From Atopsyche davidsoni (lineage: Eukaryota; Arthropoda; Insecta; Trichoptera; Hydrobiosidae): a stretch of 64,000 bases of DNA. Each line of letters opens with the position of its first letter. Within the stretch, counting starts at the first letter, position 1. Both the position numbers and the translations under genes were made by a program. The DNA lies in assembly GCA_022113835.1 (NCBI GenBank), contig JAILWY010000019.1, positions 2,852,001 through 2,916,000 on the forward strand, written 5' to 3'. Below the pieces are notes generated by a model, which had not been told where the DNA came from, did not search any database, and saw only the letters and a list, made by a program, of their open reading frames with translations. Shown here in pieces: positions 23,291-37,990 of this stretch.

Positions 23291-26260
23291 TAGTAGTTGA
23301 CACAATATTTCAGCCCTGCTCTGCACGGTCGCCACCACACCGGTAACATAAATCAACCCGATCCGGGTAGCGACCGTTCTTGGGTGGTGTGTTTGTCAAA
23401 ATCTGTTACACATTCGCGACAATGGCAGCCATTCTCGGGCCAGTGTTCGCGACACAAAGCCGGGGCAAAAAAGCCTGCTCTCGTTCATTATTAAAAATTG
23501 TGGACCGTTTTTAACAAAGCGTGTTTGACAACTTGTTTTACTCTGCCTACGCAGCGCTTGAGCCGAGCTATTTAGATCCTTGTACGTATCCGTCAACCTA
23601 AATGAAATACTCACCAGAAATATCTGCATTACTGCTTTTCAATTTTAGTGGTCATTGTCAAATTTACACCGCTGACTTGGAAGCAAAAAGTAGAACAATT
23701 AATGTAGTTGTAAAATCTATCTTGCATTGGATCGCGTTTAATGTTTTTTTAAATTTATTTTATTATGGACGGTATACTTATTTTACGATTTAATGTTTTT
23801 GTCAAAGTATTAAAGTCAACTATCTTATGTAAATTTGAGATATAATGTATCAAAGCACATAAAAATAATTTCATATGTACCATGTATGTGTACATAAATA
23901 TATTTATATATTTACATAAATACAAAAATTAACCGAATATTATATTAATAGGAGTGTCATTCAATATGCTTGACAATGTATAAATATATTATTAAAATTG
24001 TCAAAATAAAAGTTTATTAATTTTAAAACATATACTCTGAACGCTTAGTGCTGCATCCCCTAATTTTATTTCTTAGGGGATGGCACTCCGAATGTTGTGG
24101 GGTGCAAAAGTCATTTTCTAGTATGATGAATTACCGGGCATTGCGATTTACAATGGAAAAATGTTGAGCCTAGGCAGGTCAGAACAATGGGGGTTTGGCC
24201 ACCGAACGCCTTCTCTACCGGAATTCCATGAAATGAAGACACCACCAGACTACACCACTTCACGTGGGGTGGCTTTCTGGAATTTGGCATAATGGCGTAC
24301 AAGGATATATAGCTATGCGACATATGAATTCCTAAATATTTTTTGTCGGGCTAATAACGTCCATTGTCAACACGATAACGTCAACCGTAATTTGGATTGT
24401 ATCATACCAGGTTGCTCATTTGGTGACCATTGAGTTTGTTATAATATTTAAGGATATATTCATTTTTACTTTAGTTTTTACATTTGTTAACTAACAACTG
24501 TTTCATGAATCAAGATAAATTAGTGTGTAAAAAAACAAAATTATTGTCTGTTGTCAAAATTTCAAAGAACTTAAGAACCTTTTTTTAACTAAGTCAAATA
24601 TTTGAGAAATATTCAAAACAGCTTAACAGGAAATAATTTGAATTATCTTAACAGAATTAATTATTCAAATTTATATATTTATTTAATTAGAAGTATGTAT
24701 ATGTGAATATTATATATATAAAATTTATTATTCTTTAATGTGGCATTATTGATATTTTTTGTTACTAGGTGTATTGCCATAAAAACATATCTCGTTTACC
24801 ACCCTTAAACAAGCTGGTTGTACGTAAATGAAATTTAACAACACTAGCAACTCTTCGCTAATGTGACAATGATGAATTGGGTTCTCTTCTTGTCTATTCT
24901 CAAAAGGATGACACATCCCTGGAGGATAAGTCCATTTAGTTTGGACTAACAGCGAAAACATGTGCCAAATACTTGTGTTGCTTGCTTTGTTTTCAAATTT
25001 GCCTAGGAATGAGATCAGTCAGAAAATTATTTTTAAAAATAAAAATATATTTTTTAAAATCTCTTATACCTAGTTCATTTTTTAAAACTGCGAATCATCA
25101 TTTAACATTAAACTAATATTTTTTTAATAATTATTGATAGTCAAATATTTTATTCAATTGTCAACATTGTGCAAGTATTTTATTAACAATAAATAACTAG
25201 ACAATTTAAAAAACAAAATGTACAAAAAATTTACTTAGAAAGCACCTGTAGAACGCTTCCATAATTTTTCGCATAGATTTCAGTGAATGCAATAAATTTC
25301 TATTTATTGGTTTTAATCAGTGCTTTTATTTTGAGTTAAATATTATACATATATCTCGTATTTTCAATGATACAAAATATGATTGAGGTAAACGGTATCC
25401 AGGAATTCTAGGTTTTTATGTGAAAAGTACAAAACCATTTTTTACCTCCCAAACAAACACTTAACTTGGGTCACTATACTCTGGATATATTCTCATTGAG
25501 TTTGCCCAGTATGACATATTTTGACTTGCATTATTTTGAACAAGATAAGCCTATGTTTTGTTAAGTAAGAAATACGCATGTAATACAATTTCTTTTAATA
25601 AACACATAAAGCTCAATAGAATAATCTCATTCTTAAATTTCGTATCAATAAAGTCAATAGCTCCTGTCAAACAAGCTTTGTGCTCTAGATCTACTCACCT
25701 TCGGTTACAATAGCGAAAAAGACATCTGGTGTTAGTGAAAAGGTAAACAAAAGCACATTCTACCATTTCCTATCATAAAAACACAAAGCCAATTCGATAC
25801 AATGATATAAAGTCAGTATCCCAGTGAAATCCGGTCAAATATTTTATTGTTAACGCAACGTAAAGTCTCTTTACATTTTTAAATTTTGAAATGAATATCT
25901 TATTAAATTATATCTTCATGGTAACATTCATATATTATTATGGCATAATAATCTCTTTCAAGACATTATATGACACTTAAGAGAATCATTTCAAAGGGTT
26001 TGTCTGTTTTGTTTAAAATTGTGTTTCATTTTGTTTGTGGCAATACAAATTTGGATTAATTGATAACTTTAATGTTAAGTTTATCATAAATGTCGATCTT
26101 TCCATACAATTAATTGACAAGAATTTTACTTATTTTTGTTTTGGAGTAAACATACTATAATGATATGTGTAAACTGCAGGCTTAATACAAAGACATTAAA
26201 TAACTTTTCTTTACATAATCGTGTGAATAAGTTTGTGAGATTCCATCCTAAAGGTGTTTT
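23291..26260. other. intergenic sequence, islands near 23.4 and 24.2 kb
   Basis: 23290-23600 is a complex block (ACCCGATCCGGGTAG palindrome-like, near 23357). 24040-24330 and 24740-24960 carry minus ORFs of about 70 codons with mixed composition, possibly decayed transposon pieces. No family is recognised. The rest is AT-rich. Confidence 0.45.
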
Positions 26261-27620
26261 TATGGTTGCTATTGTGTAACTTGTGTGGCCAGCCAGCCGA
26301 GCCGGGTCCGGTGCCCCGATGTCCCGATCCCGACATGTGCCCCATGGCGAGCGATGGTCTCGGTTCCCGGTAGGCAGCTTGCATAAAGGACACTGACGCA
26401 TACGATTCCCCTAAGGACACCCTTAATCACTTCGATAGACGCAGCAACCTGCGCTATTGTTTCCTTCGCATTGTAACACTGCTGGTATTGTACCAGATAA
26501 CCGCACGGAGGCCTCTGTTTATTTACAGTTTTCAAAATACCTGACACTGAACAGAAAGTTGATCTTCAATATAAAAAAATATGGGCGCAGATCGAATCGG
26601 CCATAGTTAATAGAAATCAATTCAATGCTCAGTGTTATCACCAGCCGAATCCCAATAATAATGAAAAGAACACACCTTAACATTATATTACATATGTACG
26701 TAGTTTACCTTAGGCACGTAGTATTTACGGTAAGAAGGGTAAAATGTTAATCTTTCAGTTATTAAAAATAAAAACATAAAAAATAATTCATATGTATATT
26801 TTTTATTTCTAAATTATTGAATTGTAGTTTAAATTAATGAGAAAAGATGAAATAATAATTAATATATTTATGCATTCTTATAATAATGAAAAAGACAAAA
26901 ATTATTGGAAATTAAACGGACATAGGCACGTATGTTTTTCAAGTTCTAAACACCACAACTGAGGATAAGTCCTGTGTTAAATATATATAAAATAACATGA
27001 AAGTTATTTTCAAGGGATTTTTTAACTGATAACGGAATTCTAATACAGTTACTTGACTTTTACGATTGAATCTACCCAACATAAGTAATCTTACGGCGTT
27101 TAACATAAGTGTTTTCAAGTTTATTTTTGTTACCTACACGATAAGTACCAGCAAAACAAAGTTATTCATATCGATTTCTTCAATGTTCGTCCGCATGCAT
27201 AATGTAAACATAATTGGGACAAACATGGCCCTCCAGGCAACATCGATAACATAAATAAGCCCTCTGTGACAAATCCGCAGCAACGACCAACAAAAGAGCA
27301 ACACAAAACAGACCACATCGATTAAGCCATTGAAAATGAAATCACATTGTTCCGTGACTTCGTCAAGCCCGGCCCTCGTGATCCGGCCGGCTCCACAATG
27401 AGATGCTAAAGGCGCAGAGACCAGAGTTCAGCCGAAATTGGTACCGTCTCCACGGAGGTCGGCCGCTCCGCTCGTCTCCAGCGCCCGACAAGACAAAGTA
27501 TTGGATTATTCTCCGGGAGACACCGGACGCAGCGCTCGGCCAGCGAGGGTAGGAAGACGAGCCGTTGCCGACCTTTTGTTTTATTGGCGACTATTATAAC
27601 AGAGCCGCTCGTGGCCTGCA
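26260..27620. other. two GC-rich islands in intergenic sequence
   Basis: 26260-26560 and 27340-27620 are GC-richer, complex blocks, each overlapped by several ORFs in competing frames, which points to composition rather than coding. 26560-27340 is AT-rich. The islands are candidate regulatory elements. Confidence 0.45.
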
Positions 27621-30360
27621 CCTGCGATTTGAATTCTTAAGTACAACCACCTTTCCTTGGGCTTGCAGCGTGTTTAAAGCTCAAGCGCATAAAAAACAAG
27701 TGTTCTGCCTTTTGCAACATTTTAAATTCAATGGTCAATATAAACACGAAATTACACCAAATTGCTGATGTTACCTTGTTAGGAATCTTTTAATAAAAAA
27801 TTTACGGGACTATAAAAAAAATGTACAACTTAGTTGTTATTTTTATACTAGAAATGCAGCCCGTCACAGAATGACGTATTCGATGAACGATGCAATAGTG
27901 TTTGGCTGAATACTCGAATTCGAAGAAGACGCTGCTCACGCTTTTCTTCAAATCCATTGCTTGACATTTGTGTCACATTTCGTGTCACAAAAAACGCATC
28001 ACTTTCTGTTCTTTATTTGATGCAGTCTTTATCACGTTAAATTGTGCAATTCTTTTTGAATTCCACAATTACGTAGACGGTGCTATTTTTTTAGGAGGCA
28101 TTTTGAGTTATTTGTGATGTGATTAATAATTTCTAACGCAATTTCGATAAAAAAAATAAAGATGGTAGTGTCAAGCTGACATAAACGGGAAATTTCTAAG
28201 AAGCATCAAAATTTGTTTTTATTTTTAAAAGTTCTAAATTTGAAATTCTTGCGGTGAACAACAGAATCATATAATTCGTACATATTGAAACTCGCTAAAG
28301 CATATTTTATAGTTTTATTCAATTAGTTTATTCTATCGTCTTGAAATTCGGCACATAACTGCGGAAAAACTTACTGAACTTACGTGCAAAAAATCAGCGT
28401 TGTATCTTTTAAGATATTCTATAGAGAGCCAAAAAATGAAACATACACACACACCCACACACAATGGATAATATTATAGTAGATTTTATACTATAAATAT
28501 ATCAAAATGGTAAAATAACTATTTTAATGTCAATCGATTGAAATTTAATATCAAAACTTTTTCCATCAGCGTAGATATAAACTTACTATGCCATTCATAT
28601 GTTACTATATCACTTGCTGGTCCTGATTCAACTCTGCCCAAAGCGCGAGTCGAACAAAGAAACTCCGAGCGGATTGGTCTAATACTGATGTCCGCCAACG
28701 GACGTCGTCTCGCCTATAAAAAAATATCAAACATCGATTTATGAGACTAAGCGACACTCGCTTCAGGGGGCATTTGATAGTATTTGATATTCTAATATAT
28801 TTGCTTATTGCAGAGACTGTCATTATTCTTGTGTCTGCGAAGCTAACCCAATTTGTATGAGTATTTTCTAAAATTTTCGCATAAGTATTTAAATAAATAA
28901 TTTTTGGTTTATTTGTTGATGTCTTTATATGCGTTATGGTCTTTTAAAGTGTCGCCAGGTGAGACGTATTCGTGTTTTAAATTTTGGAAACCCTAATTTG
29001 CATTGTGTTATGTCCGAAGTGATCCGAGATCGGTTGAAACAAAATATATTGGATACTCCATCATATTGCGACTTTATTTAAAAATGTGCTGTAATTTTAC
29101 GATACACCTAAATCAAAGTAGTCACGTTAAATATATTTATATTTAAACGTACTCTGTTTAAAATATTATTTAAATATTTTAAATTTAAAGTATATTTTTA
29201 TTTACTTTGTTCAGTAATCATATTTATAATTCTAATACCAGTGCAAATCCTTTTTATGTCTAAACAAAACAGGTTGAGCTTAATTGAGCTGACTTGTAAA
29301 TAATAAATCAACATATTTTACTACAGTCAACCGTAGTAATATCAATAATTATTGTACTACCTTTCAATGTTTAGATAAGTGAAAATTCAAAAATCGCATA
29401 ACAAATTTTTTTTTAGAAACAAGCCGGAAAATAAGAAAAAACTGATAAGCGTTGTTTTTCAATTGGATATTCATTTACTAACAGATTTTTTTTTTCGCTT
29501 TTTGTGCTATTTAAAGGTTTACAAAAGAGTAAGGACTTTATCATAGCGTGGATATTACTTGCTAACACATTTGTTTACCATCAACTCTAATTCTGAAGAT
29601 TTGAAACATTTCTTGTAATATTTGATGTTTTTTAACAAGTTAACATTTTCAGGCTTTGTACAGTTCAACAATATTACAACAAAACAGAGCTTTTCCTTTA
29701 AAAAAAAACATTAAGATTTACAATAATTTTTCCAATAACAGTTTTATCTATTCGTAGCTGACACATACAAATAAAATATAAAATGATGTAATGTAAACTT
29801 ATAGAAGACCATCGATGTTGGATGAATATTGTTAAAACGTTACTCAGTGTGGTCGAGGAGGATAAAAACAGCACCATTCATTAAGACGGCGTCATTCACA
29901 AACAAGCTCTTTAGCGGGGTGTTTTAGGCCGTACCTTAATAAAGTTTAATTATAATAAATTGAAATAGGCAGTTATTCGAGCTTGAGAGGCTCTTGCTGG
30001 CGATAAAGCAATAAAATGATCGGGCGGGTTATCATCCTCTATACGTTTATACCCCGGCATGTTCGGCCGCCCCCGCCCGCGCCCCGCCGCCGGGCCCTGC
30101 GCGTTCTGGGTGACCCTGTCCGCAACTGTGTTGGACCAAAACCCGCTAAACCTATAGTTCAATATATATATATATGTATTTTTTTTAAATTATTGTTAGC
30201 AGCTTCTATCACAGTGTATTAGAGTAAGGGACTAACGCTCCAACATCGTAAGGGACTAAATCAAAGTGACAGCCCCGGGAAATGATTGAGCATTGCTTAC
30301 TTAATAGGTTTTAAAACAAATTAATAAAATTTCTGCTCTCCCTGTTATATTGCTTGTGGA
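27621..30360. other. AT-rich intergenic sequence, island at 29.98-30.14 kb
   Basis: The block at 29980-30140 holds a C-rich core (CCGCCCCCGCCCGCGCCCCG, about 30067-30086) beside GATCGGGCGGG. The rest is AT-rich with a short CA-rich run near 28443-28463 and no credible gene. Confidence 0.5.
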
Positions 30361-30695
30361 TGACTGCTATTCTGTACCCTGTGAGTGTGTAAAAGATCGG
30401 TAATGGAGTAATGGACTTGGAATGGTTGTGGAGGGATGTGCTCTGGAAATACCATATCGAGGAGGGGGAGCTCCTCTATTGAAGGAGGTATCAGATCTAA
30501 ACGTCAGAACTTTATATTATATTGGACAACAGCAATACGCAGACCGTTTTCTTTTATAAAACTGCAGTATAAAAGGACCCGGGCACCCACTACACTACTT
30601 TCCTTAAGGAATCCATGAACACTGGCTCATTATAAATATATGCTCAATGATATAGTCTCCAACTTCCTCTAAGAAGAGGCACTCGAAATATTAAT
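30361..30695 (+). repeat. dispersed repeat C, copy 1
   Basis: This copy aligns with the reverse complement of 37625-37990 through shared words: ATTCTGTACCCTG, GTGTGTAAA, GGACTTGGAATG, TATCAGATCTAAACG, CAGCAATACGCA and GAGGCACTCGA. By eye the copies are roughly 75-80% identical with indels. I do not recognise the family. The overlapping short ORFs differ between copies, so they are probably not coding. Confidence 0.75.
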
Positions 30696-33600
30696 AAAAT
30701 TGTGTGAAATTAAATGTTAGAGTGGCAGATTTTACAGAATACGCAATGCTTCAAATCGCAAATGGTCGGTATGCTTGGGTTTTCCTAATTTTTTAGTAAC
30801 ACAATGTCATACTCCTGGCATAATTTTCATATATGAAATATATACTCCAATTTTTTCATGGCTTTTTCAGTCTCATTGTATTTAAACTATTTTCTTCAAC
30901 ACAATTTATACATATTTCTTTAGGCTACAAATCACAAATTAATACTTTTAAAACATTTTGCGCAACATTTGTAGACTAAATAAAACGACCTGATTTAAAA
31001 TGACAAACAAAAAGTAACTTATGCTTTTATTGATTTGAATCCGATAGGTTCTCTATTTTCAAGGTAAGTTAGGTTTTTACTATATTTCTGTCGATTATGA
31101 CTTGGAGTTGAAACAAACACTGCTTTAGATATATTAACATTTATATAGATTATTATGGGCAACGCCTTATAGTTATGTTATTATTCTTAGTTCCACTTGA
31201 AGTTGACAATTTTTTTACATAAGTCACATGTTTTTATTTGACTATTTAAAAGAAAAAAATAATCAAACATTAAAAATGCTACGCCCGTATTTTGGTCTAC
31301 TCAAAAATATTTGAATAATAGTGACAATAATTATAAATACTTTTTGTTCAAGTATTGGGTGTTTTTTTTTTTGTTTAAAAATTTTCGTACGGCGTTTTTT
31401 CAGAACGGTAATTTTACATTGCCTTTAGAGGTCCAGTATTAAGTACCTATTAATATCTTTATTCTGCCGGCGGTAATGTGAATCGTAAGTCGTCGAATCA
31501 ATAAACACTGTTCTGAGAAATGTTTTGGTTTCGTTTCTTTTTATCGTAGGTATTATATTGTTAAAATGTTGTTCCTTCAAATTACATTAGCTAATTGATA
31601 AATCAGATTATTTTAAATACGATTACAATGATAACTTTTTATGTGGGAAATAAACAATGGTGTTCGAATAGCTGTGAACATTAGACATTTTTAACTAAGC
31701 AGGTAAGTACATGCATTGAGTAAATATTTTCATTGAACGTTGGCTATAAAAAATCCCAAAATGACCATATTAAACGATGCGCATAACTTAGAGAAAATAG
31801 GGGTCCTAGTCACTTTAAAAGAGTTAAAAATACGAGAGATTGCATAATTGAGATGTGGAGACTGGACCTTAAATGCATTCAGTGCCACATAATACTTCAG
31901 ACCTCGGAGAGACCTGTTCATTCAGAATACATGAAGCGCTTACAACTCTCGATTGAGTAATTGCATGAAATAATAAACTTGTAATGTAAATTGTTCGGTT
32001 CTATTAACAAAAAAGTACTTAATATTTTAGTTGCCTTTTAATTTAATTTTATCTTTAAGCTTTTGACATTCATTCAGTGTGTTCAATCGTGTTTTAGTAA
32101 CTAAACATAGTGCACGATTCTAATGAACTGGAGTAAAGATAGTAAATTTTGATATAGAGCTTGATAAGTATAAGATAATACGCGATTGTTGTTGTTCAGC
32201 GTATGATTTTTTTTCAATAGTTTATTTTTTATATATTTTTATAATGTCATGTTTATACATTTGATAGAATGTATATAACATTTGAAGTATAAATTAAATA
32301 TTTTTTATCATAATTCATGCATTCATTTTTTTAAAGTTTATTTTAAATAAATATGAGTACATAAATACTAAATAGGTAGATATATTGCTGCACAGGTGGA
32401 CTTAATAAAATTACTAGTATAAATCATGAAAATGACTTTTTGTAGTGTTTTTTTGTCGCAACGCTGTTTAGTGGCAACTGAAGACCCTTTTTTGTTAAAA
32501 TAACATTAATAATTCTTTTCTTGTGTAATCCTCTAACATAAAAAATATGTTCAGATCGCCTGGCACGGAGGGGGCTCGTGTGAAGCAGATCTTCCTATAT
32601 TTACACATTTGTATTCACTTCAGAGACTATGCGTGTACACTGATTGGTGTTAATTTTATCTTTGAACCTAATATCAACATAATAGTAAAAAATAAAGACA
32701 ATATCGTCCTTAAATAAGTTTGCTGACAATCACGAAAGTAGGATAATTATTATTTTTTAGCAAAAACATATGGAGTAAAATAATACATATAAAGTATAAT
32801 TAAACTTATTTAAATCAAATTAAAATGGTAAGTAAAATTGAGGACCGTGTCTACTAAAATTTGGTATAAGATAAAATACGATAGAGATGGTATTTAAAAA
32901 AAAGTAAATGAAACAAAAAAACTAAATTTTGCCATAGAATAAAATTCTGAAGCAACTGTTCGATGTAATACTCGCGAGTACTATTTGGAGAGGAAAAAAA
33001 CAAGGAGGGCTCTTGAATGGTTGGCCGCACATGATTGTGCACTTTGGAAGATATTGAAAGGCTGCAAATCGTTTCCTTCGTTTACTTGTTAAGCAGTTAT
33101 CTACATTTTTAGAATTGTTATAAATCCAATTGAAATGTGAATGTAATAATTAATTACAACGGGTAATTAAATTGTTTGTCCCTTATCATTTATAGTTTAT
33201 GTATTCTTTTAAAAAATAGCTTATTTTAAAATATATTTGAACTTTATGGTGTTAAAAAAATATTCGTATTACGTTTATATATTTGTAACATGCATATAAA
33301 AAAATATATATGTTATTCAACTTATGAGACGTAAAGCTTTTAATCATTTTTATTTGAGATGTTGAGATGAAAACCACAAAGAAAAACAAATAAAGCGGTC
33401 TACACCTCTTGCCGTCCATTCGCATATTTTAATTGAATCCCATAGTGTCGAGAGCTCATTAACAATGCAAATATGTTAGTGTCCTTAATTGGGAATCAGA
33501 TAAATAAATTATGGATCCATAGTCTTCGGGCAGCCCGTCGCGGCGTTCTCTCGGCAGGTTTCTTTTTCCGAGTCGAGGCGATGTCTGCTCGCTCGTGTTA

Positions 33601-34160
33601 TTTATTCTACACTACACATTTCCAAGCTTGTCGTCTATTTATCAAACCCCGCGATGACAGAGTTATTAGACATCTGCGAAGATATTTTTTCAACGTTTCG
33701 AAATAAAATATACAATTCTCGATTTTTTTATTGCGTTTAAAATATGATCATCGAATTTATAATATGATCAATGGGGGAGTGGCGTTAAGTATCATAGAGT
33801 TTTAAAACAAACGATAAACGGCCTTTTAATGTGCGATTATAGAAATCAATTAATTTTGTATGGATGTATTTTGCGTGATATGACATTATGAATGGCCCGA
33901 GATGGAGTTTACGGTTTCTCGCGATGGGATTTATTGCTACACGGTCAGGCCCAAAAGTATCAGAATTATAAATTATTATTGTGTTTTCTCAAAAATGAGT
34001 AATTAAAAAAAAGGAAAAGCTCGATAGATGTTATGTCACTTTTTCTCTAAAATTTGAATTTATTTGTTATTTCTTAACTTATCAATGAAATTTAACACAT
34101 ATTTATAATCTTGTTGAGGGACAAGACATTTGCTTGGTGAAGATCCATTATTATAATGAT
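30696..34160. other. AT-rich intergenic sequence
   Basis: I see no gene. A small complex block lies at 33510-33680. Short ORFs are unrecognised. Confidence 0.6.
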
Positions 34161-34376
34161 AAAAGTAACTTTGTATTCTGTCTTCACTTTGAGTTTATTA
34201 TATTTTTTTTGCATGACTAGTTTCGACCAAATAGACTAGGTCATCATCAGATGCATAACTAAACTAAACTAAAAGTTTAGTTATGCATCTGATGATGACC
34301 TAGTCTATTTGGTCAAAACTAGTCATGCAAAAAATATAATAAACTCAAAGTGAAGACAGAATACAAAGTTACTTTT
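34161..34376. repeat. 216-bp near-perfect inverted repeat (palindrome)
   Basis: The left arm (from AAAAGTAACTTTG at 34161) and right arm (to CAAAGTTACTTTT at 34376) are about 100 nt each and complementary except for one G/A difference and a two-base change in a T run. The central loop is about 10 nt (around 34266-34272). It could form a cruciform in DNA or a long hairpin RNA. It contains no ORF. The near-perfect arms imply a recent fold-back duplication or an active MITE/foldback element. Confidence 0.9.
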
Positions 34377-36506
34377 AACATATTTATAAAACAAATAATG
34401 ATTTATATTGGTTTTACAGTACATATTTCACATTAAACAAAGAAAAAAAAAATTTGTTCTATTTCTTTACTAATATTGTTGAGCGATTAAAAAAGGGTAA
34501 TTTTAAAATATATTTTTTTATAATTGATTGATTAATAACGTTTTATTAAAAAGAGTAAGTTTAATCAAATCAAACTCAAATTGACATATTTATTAAATCC
34601 TTATGATCCAATTATTATTAAAACTATCATATATATTTTATATCCCGGATAATATATATATATATTTTTTTTTTAATTATGACATTGTTTTCAATATAGT
34701 TTTATGCATATTCTAATATTTTTTTCACATATTAGAATGTTTTCGTTACATATTTACGCTTTACTGCCAATGTTTATTAAAATTATTTATTTTAAAATCT
34801 GACTATCGAATAATCTCTTCTTGTATTTTACTGATAGACATATAGTAAATAATTATCCGATTCCCTGAATACTTAACTTGAACCTTGGACAGGACACCCG
34901 CAGAGTCTGGTCCTGCAGGATTTCGGAATGACTTACCATATTCCCACACATTACAATGTTCAGTTTTTTTCGCCAATAAATTTGTCGTTTTAATTTCTTC
35001 TATCAATCAAGGTCTGAAATCTTCATCGAAGTTCTTATTCATCGGATATTTGTCAAGTTCTTATTTCTTCGAACTGCATTAAAATATTTTGATTTCGTTT
35101 AAATAATATTATAATCGCGAATAAATAGTATTATATTACATGTTAAATAAAATTATACGATTAACCATAAAACAAATAAGTAAATCATAAAGTTTCTTTT
35201 GTAAATTGAATCTTCATAAACCGGGAACAAATAATTGCTAAATTTTGTAGATTCCACAAATAATGATGATTCAGGATTTATTTATATGCACACACTAATA
35301 AAATAAAGAATATACCTGTATCATTTTCAAGATCTACATCATTTGAAGCACTAATAGCGATGACAAATTTGCCTCAATTTGATGTTGGAAGATTTTTATA
35401 AAACCTTTTTTAAATATTAGTAGTACATTTTGAATAAATATAATATAACCGTTAATAAAAAAAACCACCGAAAGATATTTATTAAAAAATTGCATCAAAA
35501 GGAATTATCTATAACTGTATCCTTTTAAATTATTTTCTTTTATTGATTCTGGGTTTTCATATATTGCATAGTAATACATGTAATTACTTCAACTTTTGAA
35601 TCAAATACCCAAAACACTGGTAAGACCGTAAGTTACAGATGCAGGGTCTTACCCGCTTCTTTCCGTGTCCCTCCATTTGTTGGCTCGCATACCAGAGACG
35701 TGTTCCTACACATCGCCACATTCTGATAGCTTTTTATTTATGATATTTACATTTGGCTCATATTTCCTATCGGCATACTTCGATCTGTACTTACATGTGT
35801 ACGACGTAGAGCACTCAGCGGGATACGAGACACGGGCACGAGTCGACCGCATCCGCCGGATAGAGGATAGAACAGCACGCGATCGATCCGGCCATTGCCG
35901 AGCCTATTCAGGCATTCTTACTTTATGTTTGTAAATATTTGTTATAACCCATTGTTTTTTTGTTGGCTATTAGGAGCGCTGGAAAACTTAACACATTGAA
36001 AAGGCTATTCATAATCGTATATCATGCATTCCAGATTTGTCTGATTGTCTAATTATTTATTCAAATGCGTTGCGCCATTGATATCATTACTGGGTATTTT
36101 TCTCATTAAAGCAATGGATATAAAATTTGCAATAATACTTAAATAATAATATAAAATCTTTTGGTAACAATTTGGAAACTTCTAAAGGTTTCTTATATAT
36201 GCGAATTTGATCTTCAGGAAGTTTTTGAAAATATAAAACAATAATGAAGTTTCGATGTTAAGTGGTAAAACACGTGATATAGTAAAAAAAAAAATTTTTC
36301 ACTATCATCATCGAACACAAATATTCAGTGTAAACAATTTTTTATGTCTTTAAATATAAAAATAAAACATCGGAAGTTGGGATTTGCGTATTGAGCACTG
36401 AATGCAATATTTAAAGCTATTCTGAAATTTTCTTAATATTTAGTAGATATGTCTTTACACAAAATAATGTATTATTTACATATTGCGACGACGGTCACCG
36501 TTTCAG

Positions 36507-36583
36507 GTCCACGGGGCTGCATAGGAATTCATCCAGGGATTCCTGTGCCTGCTGGACCCGCTGGAGACCGCGGGCCTAAGTGA
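36507..36583 (+). other. short collagen-like reading frame, possible exon fragment
   Basis: After a CCGTTTCAG|GT acceptor-like site the frame reads PRGCIG, then GIPVPAGPAGDRGPK and TGA, with Gly spaced mostly every third residue as in collagen. A split Gly codon (G|GT) at the start is the phase usual for collagen exons. The segment is isolated and I found no neighbouring Gly-X-Y exons, so it is probably a decayed fragment or coincidence. Confidence 0.2.
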
Positions 36584-36750
36584 CCCCCACTGTTCCTGGC
36601 TCGCCACTTAATCATGCAGGAATAATGAAATAAAAATCTAAAATAATATTGTCTGCTTTTGTCGTTCTCCCCGTACATCAACGAGCGGTTCTCGGGTTTG
36701 GATACGCCACTGCATTATTTGTTAATGAAAAAATGCGTATTATTTACCAA

Positions 36751-36774
36751 TATATATATATATATATATATATA
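36751..36774. repeat. (TA)n microsatellite
   Basis: Twelve TA units in AT-rich sequence. Confidence 0.95.
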
Positions 36775-37624
36775 CTAAATGTTGATATTTTTTACTAAAA
36801 TAGAAGCTTTAATTTTGTGGCTTATTTCATCGATTTTTATTGTTGACATTTTCAAATAATCTCTGATTGAAAAAACCAACAAAAATATTTCTTAAATTTT
36901 AATAAAAAATATCAAAATAACCATAAAATACTCTCTGTCAATAAGTTATTTGAAAAATTGTGTTATTACATAAACTTCTAGTAACAACGAGTCATCACTG
37001 ATTATACATATTTTATACATCGGGTCTAAAAAAATATTTTAAACCTTTTCTAATTATTTACAGTACTTAAACCAAATTCTCAGAACTTTTATTATCAGTT
37101 AATTTATTTAGTAAAAAAATTTGAAATTTCATTAAAAAATATTGGATGCTTTTATTATAAATTAAATACGAAATACGAATAAAACAAGATTATTCAAAAA
37201 TTTGAGCATCGAGGGTGAAACGGCCGCAAGTCGTGCATCGATCTGACCCTGCACTGGAGGCGGAGGAAGGAAGCCCGCGGGGGTCCGGTTGACCCGCGTG
37301 GGCGGGGGGGGGCAAAACAAACACAACCCCCCGCGGCACGCTGCCCGGGCCCCCGAGCCGCGGTTCGGGCGACCCTGCCCGACCGCGATGAGGAGCCACT
37401 GGGTTATTTGGATTTCTTAAATTTGAAAAATGCCTCCTCGTGTGAATATTTGTTGTGAGACTATGAGTTTTTTCATTTTATCGATCATAAATTATATACA
37501 CTGATATTTATTATTTTAAATAATTTATTTTTATTTTATGTGTATTATATAACAGAGTGTTGTCATCAGTAAGCATATGTAGGCATCAGAAAACACATTT
37601 TAATAAAGTTCGATTTTTATATAC

Positions 37625-37990
37625 ATATATCTTCTTCGTCGAGTGCCTCTCCTCAGAGTAGGTTGGCGATCTTTTCACTGAGCATATACGCATGTTGAGC
37701 CAGAGAAAATAGTGTCTTTCAACACCACAGTTTTATATTGGAAGGAGAAGTTTGCGTATTGCTGCTCCACAATAATCCTTTCCTTACAAAGCTCTGGCGT
37801 TTAGATCTGATACACCTGCAACAAGCTACAGAAACAATAGCAAGAGCCCTCATCTCGACAAGGTACTTCCAGAGTACATCCCTCTACAATCATTCCAAGT
37901 CCACTACTCTATTACCAATCCTTTACACACGCTCAGGGTACAGAATGGCAGCCATGCTCAAGCAACAGAATTGGGAGAGTGGGGAGGTTA
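37625..37990 (-). repeat. dispersed repeat C, copy 2
   Basis: This is an inverted copy of the unit at 30361-30695. The 88-codon ORF on the plus strand here has no counterpart in the other copy and is probably incidental. The right end (TTCTTCGTCGAGTGCCTCTC on the plus strand) resembles a fragment near 18420. Confidence 0.75.

Larger units (their letters stand above)
34377..37624. other. intergenic sequence with islands at 35.65, 36.5 and 37.2 kb
   Basis: GC-richer blocks: 35640-35930; 36490-36620 (contains the collagen-like frame); and 37190-37420, which is strongly GC-rich with a run of eight or more G near 37300. The ORFs there are composition artefacts. The rest is AT-rich. Confidence 0.5.
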
